From NCBI GenBank assembly GCA_037190805.1, contig JBBCJR010000006.1, positions 1 through 41,573 on the forward strand: DNA of 41,573 nt. Direction: 5' to 3'. Position 1 is the stretch's first letter. Each line of letters starts with the position of its first letter. Shown here one piece after another: positions 7,757 to 16,610 of the stretch. Origin of the DNA: JBBCJR01 sp037190805 (GTDB taxonomy: Bacteria > Pseudomonadota > Alphaproteobacteria > Sphingomonadales > Sphingomonadaceae). Made by a program: the position numbers and the translations under genes. Below the pieces are notes generated by a model. That model saw nothing but the letters and a program-made list of their open reading frames with translations, was not told the origin of the DNA and did no database searches.

Positions 7757-9075
7757 AACGGCGTATCCTCGAACCTGAAGGGTTGACCGACGGGGCGGGA
7801 GGGAAGCTCACCATCCCACATCACGCGGTGGCCGCGAATGATGGTGCCGACCGGTCGGCCGGTCATTTCCATGCCGGTGAAGGGTGACCAGCCGCAGCGG
7901 CTGGCCAGCCAGTCGTCGGTGATCGTCCAGCGGGCGGCGAGATCGACGATCGAGAAGTCGGCATCATAGCCGACCGCGATCCGCCCCTTGGCGCGCAGGT
8001 TGAACAGGCGCTGCGGACCGGCCGAGGTCATGTCCACCAGACGCTGGAGGCTCAGTCGCCCGGCGGCGACATGAGTCAACATCAGTGGCAGCAGCGTCTG
8101 GACGCCCGGCATGCCCGACGGCGAGGCGGGGTAGGGCTTCGCCTTTTCCTCCAGCGTGTGCGGCGCGTGGTCGGAACCGATGACGTCGGGCACGCCTTGG
8201 CCCAGCCAGTGCCACAACCCCTCGCGGTGCGCGGTGGATCGGATCGGCGGATTCATCTGGGCGTGGGTGCCGAGGCGGGGATAGGCATCCTCCGCCCCCA
8301 GCGTCAGATGCTGGGGCGTGACCTCGCAGCTGGCGATGTCCTTGTGCTGGCCGAGCAGCTCCAGCTCGGCCGGGGTGGTGACGTGGAGAACGTGGATCTT
8401 GCGTCCCGCTGCGCGGGCGAGGGCGAGGATGCGGCGGGTGGCGAGCAGCGCGCTTTCATCGTCACGCCATACGGGATGACTGGCGGGGTCACCTTCGACG
8501 CGCAGGTCGGCGCGGGCGTTCATCCGTGCCTCGTCCTCCGCATGGATGGCGACGCGGCGACGGCCCGAGGCCAGCACCTCGGCCAGCTTCGCATCCTCGG
8601 ACACCAGCAGATCACCGGTCGAGGCGCCCATGAAAATCTTCACGCCCGCCGCGCCGGGCAGGCACTCCAGCTCGGTAAGCGTCGCGGCGTTGGCATTGGT
8701 GGCGCCGACATAGAAGGCGTGCTCGCACCACATCCGCCCGCGCGCGCGGGCGAGCTTGTCGGCAAGGGCGTCGGCGGTGTCGGTATTGGGCTTGGTGTTC
8801 GGCATCTCGAACACGCCGGTGACGCCGCCCAGCACGGCGGCGCGGCTGCCCGATTCCAGATCTTCCTTCGCCTCCAGGCCGGGCTCGCGGAAATGGACCT
8901 GGGTGTCGATGACGCCGGGCAGTACCATGAGGCCCGTGCAGTCGATCGTCTCGCCGGCATCGCCGCTGACGCCGATGCCCGCGATGCGGCAGGCGGTAAC
9001 GCCGATATCGGCCTCGATCACGCCACCGGGTGTGAACACACGGCCATTCTTCAGGATCAGGTCATAGCTGGGCAT
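7753..9075 (-). CDS. pyrC: Dihydroorotase-family cyclic amidohydrolase
   Basis: A 440-residue member of the class I dihydroorotase family, which closes carbamoyl-aspartate to dihydroorotate in pyrimidine synthesis. Visible metal-site residues are Lys146 in GVKIFMG (carboxylysine position), His178, His231 in HVLHVTT and catalytic Asp302 in GSDHAPH. The first ligand motif, normally D-x-H-x-H, reads DTQVHFREPG (57-66), so the first His is Gln59. A clade of alphaproteobacterial dihydroorotase-like proteins shares this as I recall. The start at 9075 gives the typical MPSYDLILKNG; the longer frame to 9933 is antisense to ygfZ. Allantoinase-type activity is a less likely alternative. Confidence 0.88.
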   Translation of the reverse strand: MPSYDLILKNGRVFTPGGVIEADIGVTACRIAGIGVSGDAGETIDCTGLMVLPGVIDTQVHFREPGLEAKEDLESGSRAAVLGGVTGVFEMPNTKPNTDTADALADKLARARGRMWCEHAFYVGATNANAATLTELECLPGAAGVKIFMGASTGDLLVSEDAKLAEVLASGRRRVAIHAEDEARMNARADLRVEGDPASHPVWRDDESALLATRRILALARAAGRKIHVLHVTTPAELELLGQHKDIASCEVTPQHLTLGAEDAYPRLGTHAQMNPPIRSTAHREGLWHWLGQGVPDVIGSDHAPHTLEEKAKPYPASPSGMPGVQTLLPLMLTHVAAGRLSLQRLVDMTSAGPQRLFNLRAKGRIAVGYDADFSIVDLAARWTITDDWLASRCGWSPFTGMEMTGRPVGTIIRGHRVMWDGELPSRPVGQPFRFEDTPL

Positions 9076-9120
9076 CGAAGGTCGCCTTGTCTCGTCACCA
9101 TTCGTTGCTACTTCGGTTCG

Positions 9121-9912
9121 ATGAGCCGCGCCACCACCCTTGTCGATCGTGCCCTCATCCGATTGTCGGGACCGGAGGTGCGGGGTTTCCTCCAGGGGCT
9201 GGTGACGGCCGATCTCGGCCTGCTGGCGCCCGAGCGGCCACTGTGGGCCGGATTGCTGAGCGCGCAAGGCAAGGCGCTGTTCGATTTCATCCTGTGGGCG
9301 GACGGTGACGATGTGCTGGTCGACGCCGAAAACGGGCGGGCCACGGACCTTGCCCGCCGCTTCACCCTTTATCGCCTGCGCCGGCCAATCGCGATCGAGC
9401 CTGAGCCGGCACTGGCCGTTCACTGGTCGGCGACTGGATCGGATGGGGCGACCGATCCGCGCCTCGCCGCTCTTGGCCGTCGCTGGCTGGCCCCCCCGGG
9501 CGATACAGCAGAAGGCTATCATGCGGCGAGGATTGCACTCGGTGTCCCCGAAGGGGCGACCGAGCTGGGCGTCGACAAGACGCTGTGGTTGGAAGCCAAT
9601 GCGGAGGAACTGGGCGGCGTCAGCTTCACCAAGGGGTGCTATGTCGGGCAGGAGAATACGGCCCGGATGCACTATCGCGGCAAGGTGCGGCGGCGCCTGC
9701 TGCCGCTTGCGGGCGTTGCCGGCCTGACGCCCGGCCCGGTCATGGCCGGCATCCGCGAGGCAGGCGAACTGCGCTCGGTGATCGGTGATGCCGGCATGGC
9801 GTGGATGCGCCTCGACCATGTCGTTGATGCGCTGGAGGTTGGAGGACATCCGGTCACGTTGCGCTGGCCCGAATGGCTGCCCCCGCCGGTGGTCATGCCC
9901 GACGACGGGTGA
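9121..9912 (+). CDS. ygfZ: YgfZ/GcvT-family folate-binding Fe-S cluster assembly factor
   Basis: A 263-residue protein of the YgfZ (COG0354) family, folate-binding proteins needed for some [4Fe-4S] enzymes such as MiaB, which is encoded in this window. The diagnostic K-G-C-Y-x-G-Q-E motif is KGCYVGQE at 171-178 with Cys173. The N-terminal half (LIRLSGPEVRGFLQGLVTAD, QGKALFDFIL) is also typical. The ATG at 9121 lacks an obvious Shine-Dalgarno site and may be read from a short or leaderless transcript. It is divergent from pyrC with only 45 bp between the starts. Confidence 0.93.
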   Translation: MSRATTLVDRALIRLSGPEVRGFLQGLVTADLGLLAPERPLWAGLLSAQGKALFDFILWADGDDVLVDAENGRATDLARRFTLYRLRRPIAIEPEPALAVHWSATGSDGATDPRLAALGRRWLAPPGDTAEGYHAARIALGVPEGATELGVDKTLWLEANAEELGGVSFTKGCYVGQENTARMHYRGKVRRRLLPLAGVAGLTPGPVMAGIREAGELRSVIGDAGMAWMRLDHVVDALEVGGHPVTLRWPEWLPPPVVMPDDG

Positions 9913-9981
9913 CGAATGGAGATGTCGAAGCATTATATTCGTTGATATACGACGGTTACTTTGGATAGTGAGGGGAAGAAG

Positions 9982-10917
9982 ATGGGTAATCGTCGCTGCA
10001 ACCTGATGCTGGCCGGATTCGCGGCGCTGCTGTCGTCGACCGCGTGGGCGGCCGATCCACGGCCGGCGATCACGATCGCCGATACGCGGATATTCCCGGA
10101 AAGCATGGCTGCCGCCAGCGATGGGACCGTCTGGTTCGGCAGTATCGCCAAGGGGACCATCTATCGCGCTCAGCCTGGCGCGGCCACTGCTACCTCCTGG
10201 ATATCGCCTGGAACCTCCGGCATCGGACGCGCCTATGGCCTGCTGGCGGATGAGCGGGCGGGAACGCTATGGGTTTGCGCAGGCGCCAGTCCGGCGACCT
10301 CGGATGCCCCTGAGGTGCCGACGGCGATTCATGCCTTCGACATTGCCACCGGCGCAGCCAAGGGGCGCTACCCCTTCCCCGGTGGCGGAGGGTGCAACGA
10401 CCTGGCGGTGGCACCGGACGGCACGCTCTATGCCACCGATTTCCCCGGCGGGCGGGTGCTGCGCCTGAAGCACGGCCAGTCCGCGGTCGAAGTCTGGGCG
10501 ACCGAGCAGGCCGGTGTCGACGGCATCGCCTTGCTGGCCGATGGCGCGGTCTATGTGAACAATTTCCGCAATGGCACCCTGTTCCGCATCCCCGTGGGCG
10601 CCGATGGAACGGCGGGAGCCCTGGTTCCGATCGCGACGTCGCAGCCGATGGAGCGGCCGGACGGGATGCGCACGGTCGGCCCGGACAAGATGCTGGTCGC
10701 GGAGGGCGGTGGCCGTCTGTCCGAACTGACCATCAGCGGCGATACCGCGACGGTTCGCGTCCTCAAGGACGGGCTGGCCGACGGTCCGGTGTCGGTGGCG
10801 CTGGTTAGCGACACCGCGTTCGTGGTCGAAGGCAAGTTCGCGAAAATGCGCGCCAACCCGCCGCAGGATCCCGGCCAGTTCCAGGCCTTCGCCGTTCCCT
10901 ATGTTTCCGCCAAGTGA
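9982..10917 (+). CDS. Exported SMP-30/gluconolactonase-like beta-propeller protein
   Basis: A 311-residue protein with a signal peptide (MGNRRCNLMLAGFAALLSSTAWA). The rest shows repeated beta-propeller blades with D-G-T/V turns (SDGTVWFGS, PDGTLYATDFPGGRVLRLK, ADGAVYVNNFRNGTLFRI) as in SMP-30/gluconolactonase-like proteins; a lactonase or non-enzymatic role cannot be separated. The start at 9982 is set by AGGGGAAG just upstream; a TTG at 9961 is rejected. The downstream PQQ-dehydrogenase-like gene starts 10 bp after the stop, so the two form an operon of periplasmic propellers. Confidence 0.8.
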   Translation: MGNRRCNLMLAGFAALLSSTAWAADPRPAITIADTRIFPESMAAASDGTVWFGSIAKGTIYRAQPGAATATSWISPGTSGIGRAYGLLADERAGTLWVCAGASPATSDAPEVPTAIHAFDIATGAAKGRYPFPGGGGCNDLAVAPDGTLYATDFPGGRVLRLKHGQSAVEVWATEQAGVDGIALLADGAVYVNNFRNGTLFRIPVGADGTAGALVPIATSQPMERPDGMRTVGPDKMLVAEGGGRLSELTISGDTATVRVLKDGLADGPVSVALVSDTAFVVEGKFAKMRANPPQDPGQFQAFAVPYVSAK

Positions 10918-10927
10918 TGGAGCCTCT

Positions 10928-12154
10928 GTGACCAAGACCCGATCTCTCGTTCGTACCGGCCTGTTCTGTGCGTTCCTCGGCCTTGCCGGTGGCGCTGTCG
11001 CCCAGAGCGCGGATTTCAACCAACGGCCGCCGAACAACCCCGAGCAGAAGCCGGCGTTCGCGGGCCAGACCCGCGCGCCGCTGCAGGAACTGGGCGTCGC
11101 CTATGACGTCGTGACGGTTGCCCAGGGGCTGGTGAATCCCTGGGGTCTCGCCTTCCTGCCCGATGGCAAGATGCTGGTCACCGAACGGCCAGGACGACTT
11201 CGGGTCGTGTCGGCGGACGGGACGCTATCGTCGCCGGTCGCCGGCCTGCCGGCCATTTATGGCGAACGGCAGGGTGGGTTGCTCGGGATCGCGCTCGATC
11301 CGGACTACGCCAAGAACAGCCTCATCTACTGGGTCTATTCCGAGCCGCGAGTGGACGGCACCAACAACACGGCGGTCGCGCGCGGCCGCTTCGTAGATGG
11401 CGCGGCGCCGAAGGTCGACGACGTTCAGGTAGTCTTCCATCAGACGCCCTCACTCCAGTCCGGTCTACACTTCGGCGGACGGATCATCTTCGATCGCGAC
11501 GGGACGATGTTCGTGACCCTGGGCGAACGCTCGATCCTGGAAGGACGGGTTCAGGCGCAGCGGACCGATGGCCTGCTGGGCAAGATCGTCCGTCTCAATC
11601 CCGATGGCAGCGTTCCCGCTGACAATCCCTTTGTCGGCAAGGCGGGGCATCGGCCGGAAATCTGGTCGCTCGGCCATCGCAACGTCCAGGGCGCGACCTT
11701 CAATCCTATTACTGGTCGGCTGTGGACGATCGAGCATGGCACCCGCGGCGGAGACGAGATCAACATTCCGCAGAAGGGTAAGGATTATGGCTGGCCGTCG
11801 GCCGCCTACGGCATCGAATATAATGGCAAGCCGATCGAGGGTGCGGCGACCACCCGGCCGGGAACCGAGCAGCCGATCTATTACTGGGACCCGGTGATCG
11901 CGCCCGGCAACTTCACCTTCTACACTGGCGATCTGTTCCCGGCGTGGAAGAACAGCTTGTTCATCGGTGGCCTCGGATCGCGCAGCGTCGTCCGCCTGTC
12001 GGTCGACGGAGACAAGGTGATCGGCGAGGAGCGTCTGTCGGTCGGCGACAAGCCCGACAGGATTCGCGATGTCGTGCAGGGCCCCGATGGCGCACTCTAC
12101 CTGCTGACCGACAGCGCCGAAGGGCGGGTGCTGAAGCTGATTCCGAAGCGCTGA
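10928..12154 (+). CDS. Periplasmic PQQ-dependent sugar (aldose) dehydrogenase-like protein
   Basis: A 408-residue exported protein of the soluble glucose dehydrogenase/YliI (Asd) family, which oxidises aldose sugars with PQQ in the periplasm. The signal peptide is followed by typical blades: NPWGLAFLPDGKMLVTERPGRL, GLLGIALDPDYA, HFGGRIIFDRDGTMFVTLGER, and IWSLGHRNVQGATFN with EHGTRGGDEIN. The start is GTG at 10928 with GGAG 5 bp ahead; an in-frame ATG at 10901 would overlap the previous gene and lacks a site. Whether the host makes PQQ cannot be seen here. A strong stem-loop follows the stop. Confidence 0.88.
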   Translation: MTKTRSLVRTGLFCAFLGLAGGAVAQSADFNQRPPNNPEQKPAFAGQTRAPLQELGVAYDVVTVAQGLVNPWGLAFLPDGKMLVTERPGRLRVVSADGTLSSPVAGLPAIYGERQGGLLGIALDPDYAKNSLIYWVYSEPRVDGTNNTAVARGRFVDGAAPKVDDVQVVFHQTPSLQSGLHFGGRIIFDRDGTMFVTLGERSILEGRVQAQRTDGLLGKIVRLNPDGSVPADNPFVGKAGHRPEIWSLGHRNVQGATFNPITGRLWTIEHGTRGGDEINIPQKGKDYGWPSAAYGIEYNGKPIEGAATTRPGTEQPIYYWDPVIAPGNFTFYTGDLFPAWKNSLFIGGLGSRSVVRLSVDGDKVIGEERLSVGDKPDRIRDVVQGPDGALYLLTDSAEGRVLKLIPKR

Positions 12155-12161
12155 TCGATCG

Positions 12162-12195
12162 TTCTCGGAAATCGCCCTCCGGCGATTTCCGAGAA
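12162..12195. terminator. Perfect 15-bp inverted repeat between convergent genes
   Basis: The arms TTCTCGGAAATCGCC and GGCGATTTCCGAGAA are perfectly complementary with a 4-nt loop (CTCC). It begins 7 bp after the PQQ-dehydrogenase-like stop and lies between that gene and convergent rpoN. There is no T run on either side, so it may stop both transcripts with help or protect 3' ends. It could also be one copy of a dispersed palindromic repeat. Confidence 0.5.
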
Positions 12196-12230
12196 CATGC
12201 GTACTCATACCCCTCCGGCCACTTCACCCG

Positions 12231-12252
12231 TGAGGGCGGCATCAAGCCCTCA
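12231..12252 (-). terminator. Small stem-loop overlapping the rpoN stop codon
   Basis: TGAGGGC and GCCCTCA form a 7-bp stem with an 8-nt loop; on the minus strand the stem begins with the TGA stop of rpoN. There is no T tract. It may contribute to 3' end formation of rpoN mRNA; chance is not excluded. Confidence 0.25.
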
Positions 12253-13803
12253 GGCTGCTTCCAGAAGCTTTGCGCGGCGACGCTGGACCGAAGAACCGAT
12301 GCCCATCGCCTCGCGATATTTGGCGATGGTGCGCCGGGCGATGTCGAACCCCTTGTCACGCAGCAATTCGACCAATTTGTCATCCGACAGGATCGTATCG
12401 GCGTTCTCCGCCGCGATCAGCGCGCGGATCGCTTCCTTCACGGCCAGGGCCGACACCGCATCGCCGCCATCGGCGGCCTGAATGGCGCTCGTGAAGAAAT
12501 ATTTCAGCTCGAACGTTCCCCGTGAACAGGACAGATATTTGTTCGACGTCACCCGGCTGATCGTCGATTCGTGGAGGCTCACGGCATCGGCGATCGCCTT
12601 CAGGGTCAGGGGCTTCAGATGGCTGACGCCATGGTCGAAAAAGGCTTCCTGCTGGCGGACGAGTTCCGTCGCGACCTTGGTGATGGTCCGGGCCCGCTGG
12701 TCCAGCGCCTTTACCAGCCAATTCGCCGATGCCAGGCAATCGGACAGGAATGCCTTGTGCTCGCGGCTGATCCCGGCGCTGGTCAACTCGACATAATAGC
12801 TGCGGCTGACCAACACCCGGGGCAGGGTGGCACTGTTCAGCTCCACCGCCCAGCCATCGCGGGTCCGCGTAACGAAGACATCCGGGATTGCCGGTTGCAC
12901 GGCATCCGTCCCGAAGCGCAGTCCGGGTTTGGGATCATAGCCGCGCAGTTCGCGGATCATGTCGATCAGATCTTCCTGATCGACCCCGCAGATACGCCGC
13001 AGCGCCGCGACATCGCTACGCGCCAGCAGGTCCAGATTGTCGATCAGCCGGGCCATGGCGGGGTCGTATCGGTCCGCCTCGCGGGCCTGGATCGCCAGGC
13101 ATTCCGCCAGGTCGCGGGCGCCGACGCCAGCGGGGTCGAAACCCTGTATGCCCGCCAGCACGGCTTCGAGAACGGCCAGCGGGGCGCCCAGGCGATGCGA
13201 CAGGTCGAGGAGGTCGCCGGTAAAATAGCCCGCCTCGCCGATCTGGTCGATCAGGTGCCGGGCGATGATCAGCTCGCTGCCTGAAAAGCGCAGGCCGGCC
13301 TGGGCGTTCAAATGCTCGTGCAGGGTCGGTTCGGCGGTCAGAAAGCTGTCCAGACCGCTAAGCTCGCCATCGCCGCCGCCGGCAGCGCCGCCGCCGGAGA
13401 GGCTGAGGCCGCCATCGGCGCCGGGACCTTCGCGGTCCACGGGCATGTCGGATGCGCTGTCATGGTGGAAGGTCTCTGTCGCATAGTCGACGTCCAGCGG
13501 GGCATCGCTGGCGCCGTCGCCAATGGCGATCAGACGGTCGGCAGTGGCAGGGTCGGTTTCATCGAAGCCGTCGACAGGGCCATCCAGAGGCGCGAATTCC
13601 GGCGCGTCGTCTCGGGGATCGGCGTGGCCGGCATCGCCATCCTCCCCGGCGGTTTCGAGCAGAGGGTTCTTTTCGATTTCCTCGGCAATAAAGGCTTCGA
13701 CCTCGACATTGGTCAGCGCCAGCAGCTTGATCGCCTGCTGGAGCTGCGGCGTCATCACCAGTGATTGCGACTGGCGAAGGTCGAGGCGCGGCCCAAGGCC
13801 CAT
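12250..13803 (-). CDS. rpoN: RNA polymerase sigma-54 factor
   Basis: A 517-residue sigma-54. Region I is Gln/Leu-rich (LDLRQSQSLVMTPQLQQAIKLLALTN), followed by an acidic linker (about 60-140), the core-binding and DNA-binding domains, and near the end the RpoN box variant ARRTIAKYREAMGIGSSVQRR that contacts the -24 element. Sigma-54 directs transcription at -24/-12 promoters with ATP-dependent enhancer-binding proteins. It follows lptB by 42 bp on the same strand, the widely conserved lptCAB-rpoN order. No clear Shine-Dalgarno site precedes the ATG. Confidence 0.97.
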   Translation of the reverse strand: MGLGPRLDLRQSQSLVMTPQLQQAIKLLALTNVEVEAFIAEEIEKNPLLETAGEDGDAGHADPRDDAPEFAPLDGPVDGFDETDPATADRLIAIGDGASDAPLDVDYATETFHHDSASDMPVDREGPGADGGLSLSGGGAAGGGDGELSGLDSFLTAEPTLHEHLNAQAGLRFSGSELIIARHLIDQIGEAGYFTGDLLDLSHRLGAPLAVLEAVLAGIQGFDPAGVGARDLAECLAIQAREADRYDPAMARLIDNLDLLARSDVAALRRICGVDQEDLIDMIRELRGYDPKPGLRFGTDAVQPAIPDVFVTRTRDGWAVELNSATLPRVLVSRSYYVELTSAGISREHKAFLSDCLASANWLVKALDQRARTITKVATELVRQQEAFFDHGVSHLKPLTLKAIADAVSLHESTISRVTSNKYLSCSRGTFELKYFFTSAIQAADGGDAVSALAVKEAIRALIAAENADTILSDDKLVELLRDKGFDIARRTIAKYREAMGIGSSVQRRRAKLLEAA

Positions 13804-13845
13804 CAGCGGATGCCGAGCAGAGGAAACGGAAAGCAGGTCATGGGA

Positions 13846-14625
<780 letters not shown>

Positions 14626-14770
14626 CACGCAGGTCTTTCCATAGCCATGGTTAACAAACGCCCCACCTCCGCCACTTGGCAGGATTCATGCATGCGCATG
14701 GATTAACGTCGCCCCTATGACGCTTACAAGCGGAATTGCTGCACGCGCGAGGCGCGGCGGGCGGAAAATG

Positions 14771-15319
14771 CTACGGCGTGTTGCGCTGGGGAACCACGAA
14801 CCGGCCGGTGACACGGCCACCATTTCCATTCGCGCCTTGAACGGAGCCGCCGTCCAAAGTCGACCGCCCGCTGTCAAGGTCGATGACCAGACGCTGGCCG
14901 GTGAGGGTCGACTGGCCGCGATTGAGCCGGACGCCGCCGACCATGGTGACGATCCGGCGTTCGACGTCGTAGACGCCCGAATCGCTGCGCGCATCCTCGC
15001 TCGGGCTCCTGAGGCGCATGCCGCCATCGGCGTCGACGCGGAGCACTTCCAGATCGCTGCCGGCGACATTGCGATAGGCGACGCGCAGACGCGCCGAATC
15101 CAGCGCCATATCGCCCTGACGGACCCGAACATTGCCGGTGAACAGCGCCCGGTCGGCACGGTCCTGCACCTCGATGCGGTCCGCCTCGATATCAAGGGGC
15201 GCCTTGGTGTCATGGCCCTTCAGCGCCGACACCGCCGCCTGACCCCAGGCGGGCGCGACGGCCAGCAGGGCGAGAGCGAGCGTCAGGGGCAAAACCGGGC
15301 GAGTCATCCGCGCCGTCAT
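14771..15319 (-). CDS. lptA: LPS transport periplasmic protein LptA
   Basis: A 182-residue protein with a signal peptide (cleavage likely after PAWGQA) and an OstA/LptA beta-jellyroll domain: PLDIEADRIEVQDRADRALFTGNVRVRQGDM is the conserved N-terminal strand set, and LTGQRLVIDLDSGRSTL the later one. LptA bridges inner and outer membranes during LPS transport. Its ATG at 15319 overlaps the lptC stop (ATGA), giving translational coupling. The C-terminal tail is Gly/Asn-rich. Confidence 0.93.
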   Translation of the reverse strand: MTARMTRPVLPLTLALALLAVAPAWGQAAVSALKGHDTKAPLDIEADRIEVQDRADRALFTGNVRVRQGDMALDSARLRVAYRNVAGSDLEVLRVDADGGMRLRSPSEDARSDSGVYDVERRIVTMVGGVRLNRGQSTLTGQRLVIDLDSGRSTLDGGSVQGANGNGGRVTGRFVVPQRNTP

Positions 15320-15954
15320 CTGGACTGCCGCTGCACGATATGCAAGCGGGCACGCCCGCTCAGCACGACGATGCGGTTCTCGATATCGGTTTCCAGCCGT
15401 CCGGCGGTGAAGGTGCCGAGCGGCATCTTGCCATCGACGGGTCCGTTGCTCTGGGCCTTGCGTTCGGGCAGGTCGACCACGACATCGCGGGTGTCCAGCG
15501 TATAGCCGTTCTGCGACCTGAGCCGGATCGGCCCGTCGATGGCCACGGTTTCCTTGCCCATGTCGTAGCGTCCGTGATCGGCGACGACGCGGGCATCGCC
15601 GTCCTTCATGCGGATCGCCGCCGACAGGCCCTGAAGCTGGACCACCGGATCGCGCGAGCTTTTCTGAAGGGCGGACTGGGCGCGGATGACGAAAGGCTGA
15701 CCGCGCCGATCCTCGCCGCGATAGAGCGCTTCGTTGACCCTGAGCCGTTCCCCGGCGACGTCGACCTGGTCCTTGGACAGCATGAAGCTCAGTTCGTCAG
15801 CGTGGGTCAGCGGAAACAGCAGCAGGATTGCCGCCACCATGCCGGACAGGAAGGGCAGGATTTTCTTGACGATGTTTATGGAGCGCTCATAGCCGCTGCC
15901 GGGCATGGCAGCCCGGCGGCGGGAGGACAGGCTGGCGGCGCCTGCTTCAGACAT
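15316..15954 (-). CDS. lptC: LPS export protein LptC
   Basis: A 212-residue bitopic inner-membrane protein. A cytoplasmic N-terminus of about 30 residues leads into one transmembrane helix (KKILPFLSGMVAAILLLFPLT) and a periplasmic LptC domain with the internal jellyroll strand pattern (YRGEDRRGQPFVIRAQSA, VVADHGRYDMGKETVAIDGPIRL). It hands LPS from LptBFG to LptA. The chosen ATG at 15954 overlaps the end of the RNase D-like gene by 8 bp; an ATG at 15906 is possible and would leave a shorter cytoplasmic tail. Confidence 0.9.
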   Translation of the reverse strand: MSEAGAASLSSRRRAAMPGSGYERSINIVKKILPFLSGMVAAILLLFPLTHADELSFMLSKDQVDVAGERLRVNEALYRGEDRRGQPFVIRAQSALQKSSRDPVVQLQGLSAAIRMKDGDARVVADHGRYDMGKETVAIDGPIRLRSQNGYTLDTRDVVVDLPERKAQSNGPVDGKMPLGTFTAGRLETDIENRIVVLSGRARLHIVQRQSR

Positions 15955-16564
15955 GGGCGAAGATGTCGACCTCCGGCCAGCCGGCAAGGTCGAGCTCGGC
16001 GCGCCAGGGCAGGAAATCGAAGCAGGACTGCGCCAGCGCCGTCCGATTCTCGCGGGCGAGCCGCACGTCGAGCTTGTCCTTCAGCTGATGAAGGTAGCGT
16101 ACGTCAGAGGCGGCATAATCCTTCTGGGCATCGCTGAGGTCGGGCGCCCCCCAGTCCGAGGTCTGCTGCTGCTTGGAAATCTCGACGCCCAGCAGTTCGC
16201 GCACCAGTTCCTTGAGGCCGTGCCGGTCGGTGTAGGTGCGGATCAGCCGCGATGCGGTCTTGGTGCAATAGACCGGCGCCGCCGTGACGCCGAGATAATG
16301 GCGGATCGCGGCGAGGTCGAAGCGCGCGAAATGGTAGAGCTTCAACCGTGCGGGGTCGGCCAGAATGGCACGCAGGTTTGGCGCGGCATAGTCCGAGCCG
16401 GGGCCGAAGCGCACCAGGTGCTCGTCACCCCCGCCGTCGGAAATCTGGACCACGCACAGCCGGTCGCGGCCGGTGATCAGGCCCATGGTTTCGGTATCGA
16501 CCGCTACGGGGCCGTCGGCAAGGACGCCCGCGGGCAGATCCTCTTCATGGAAAAAGACTGTCAT
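15947..16564 (-). CDS. RNase D-like 3'-5' exonuclease
   Basis: A 205-residue DEDDy-type exonuclease domain without the C-terminal HRDC domains of full-length RNase D, as is common for the short alphaproteobacterial homologues. Exo I is VDTETMGL (Asp and Glu metal ligands), exo II is YHFARFDLAAI and exo III is YAASDVRYLHQL with the catalytic Tyr. It probably trims RNA 3' ends. The start MTVFFHEEDLP at 16564 matches the family start; upstream codons to 16672 run into the neighbouring gene. It heads the lptC-lptA-lptB-rpoN block and overlaps lptC. Confidence 0.9.
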   Translation of the reverse strand: MTVFFHEEDLPAGVLADGPVAVDTETMGLITGRDRLCVVQISDGGGDEHLVRFGPGSDYAAPNLRAILADPARLKLYHFARFDLAAIRHYLGVTAAPVYCTKTASRLIRTYTDRHGLKELVRELLGVEISKQQQTSDWGAPDLSDAQKDYAASDVRYLHQLKDKLDVRLARENRTALAQSCFDFLPWRAELDLAGWPEVDIFAHV

Positions 16565-16610
16565 GGCGCGGCAATAAGCCGTTCGGGCGCGGGGGACAAT
16601 GGCGGCGTGG

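Noticed and set aside
8071..9120. A 350-residue N-terminal extension of ygfZ.
   Set aside because: It lies opposite pyrC and has low-complexity composition; the family start is the ATG at 9121.
14716..14732. Small stem around CGCTTACAAGCG as a terminator of lptA.
   Set aside because: The stem is only about 5 bp and has no T tract; lptA-lptB-rpoN are more likely one transcript.
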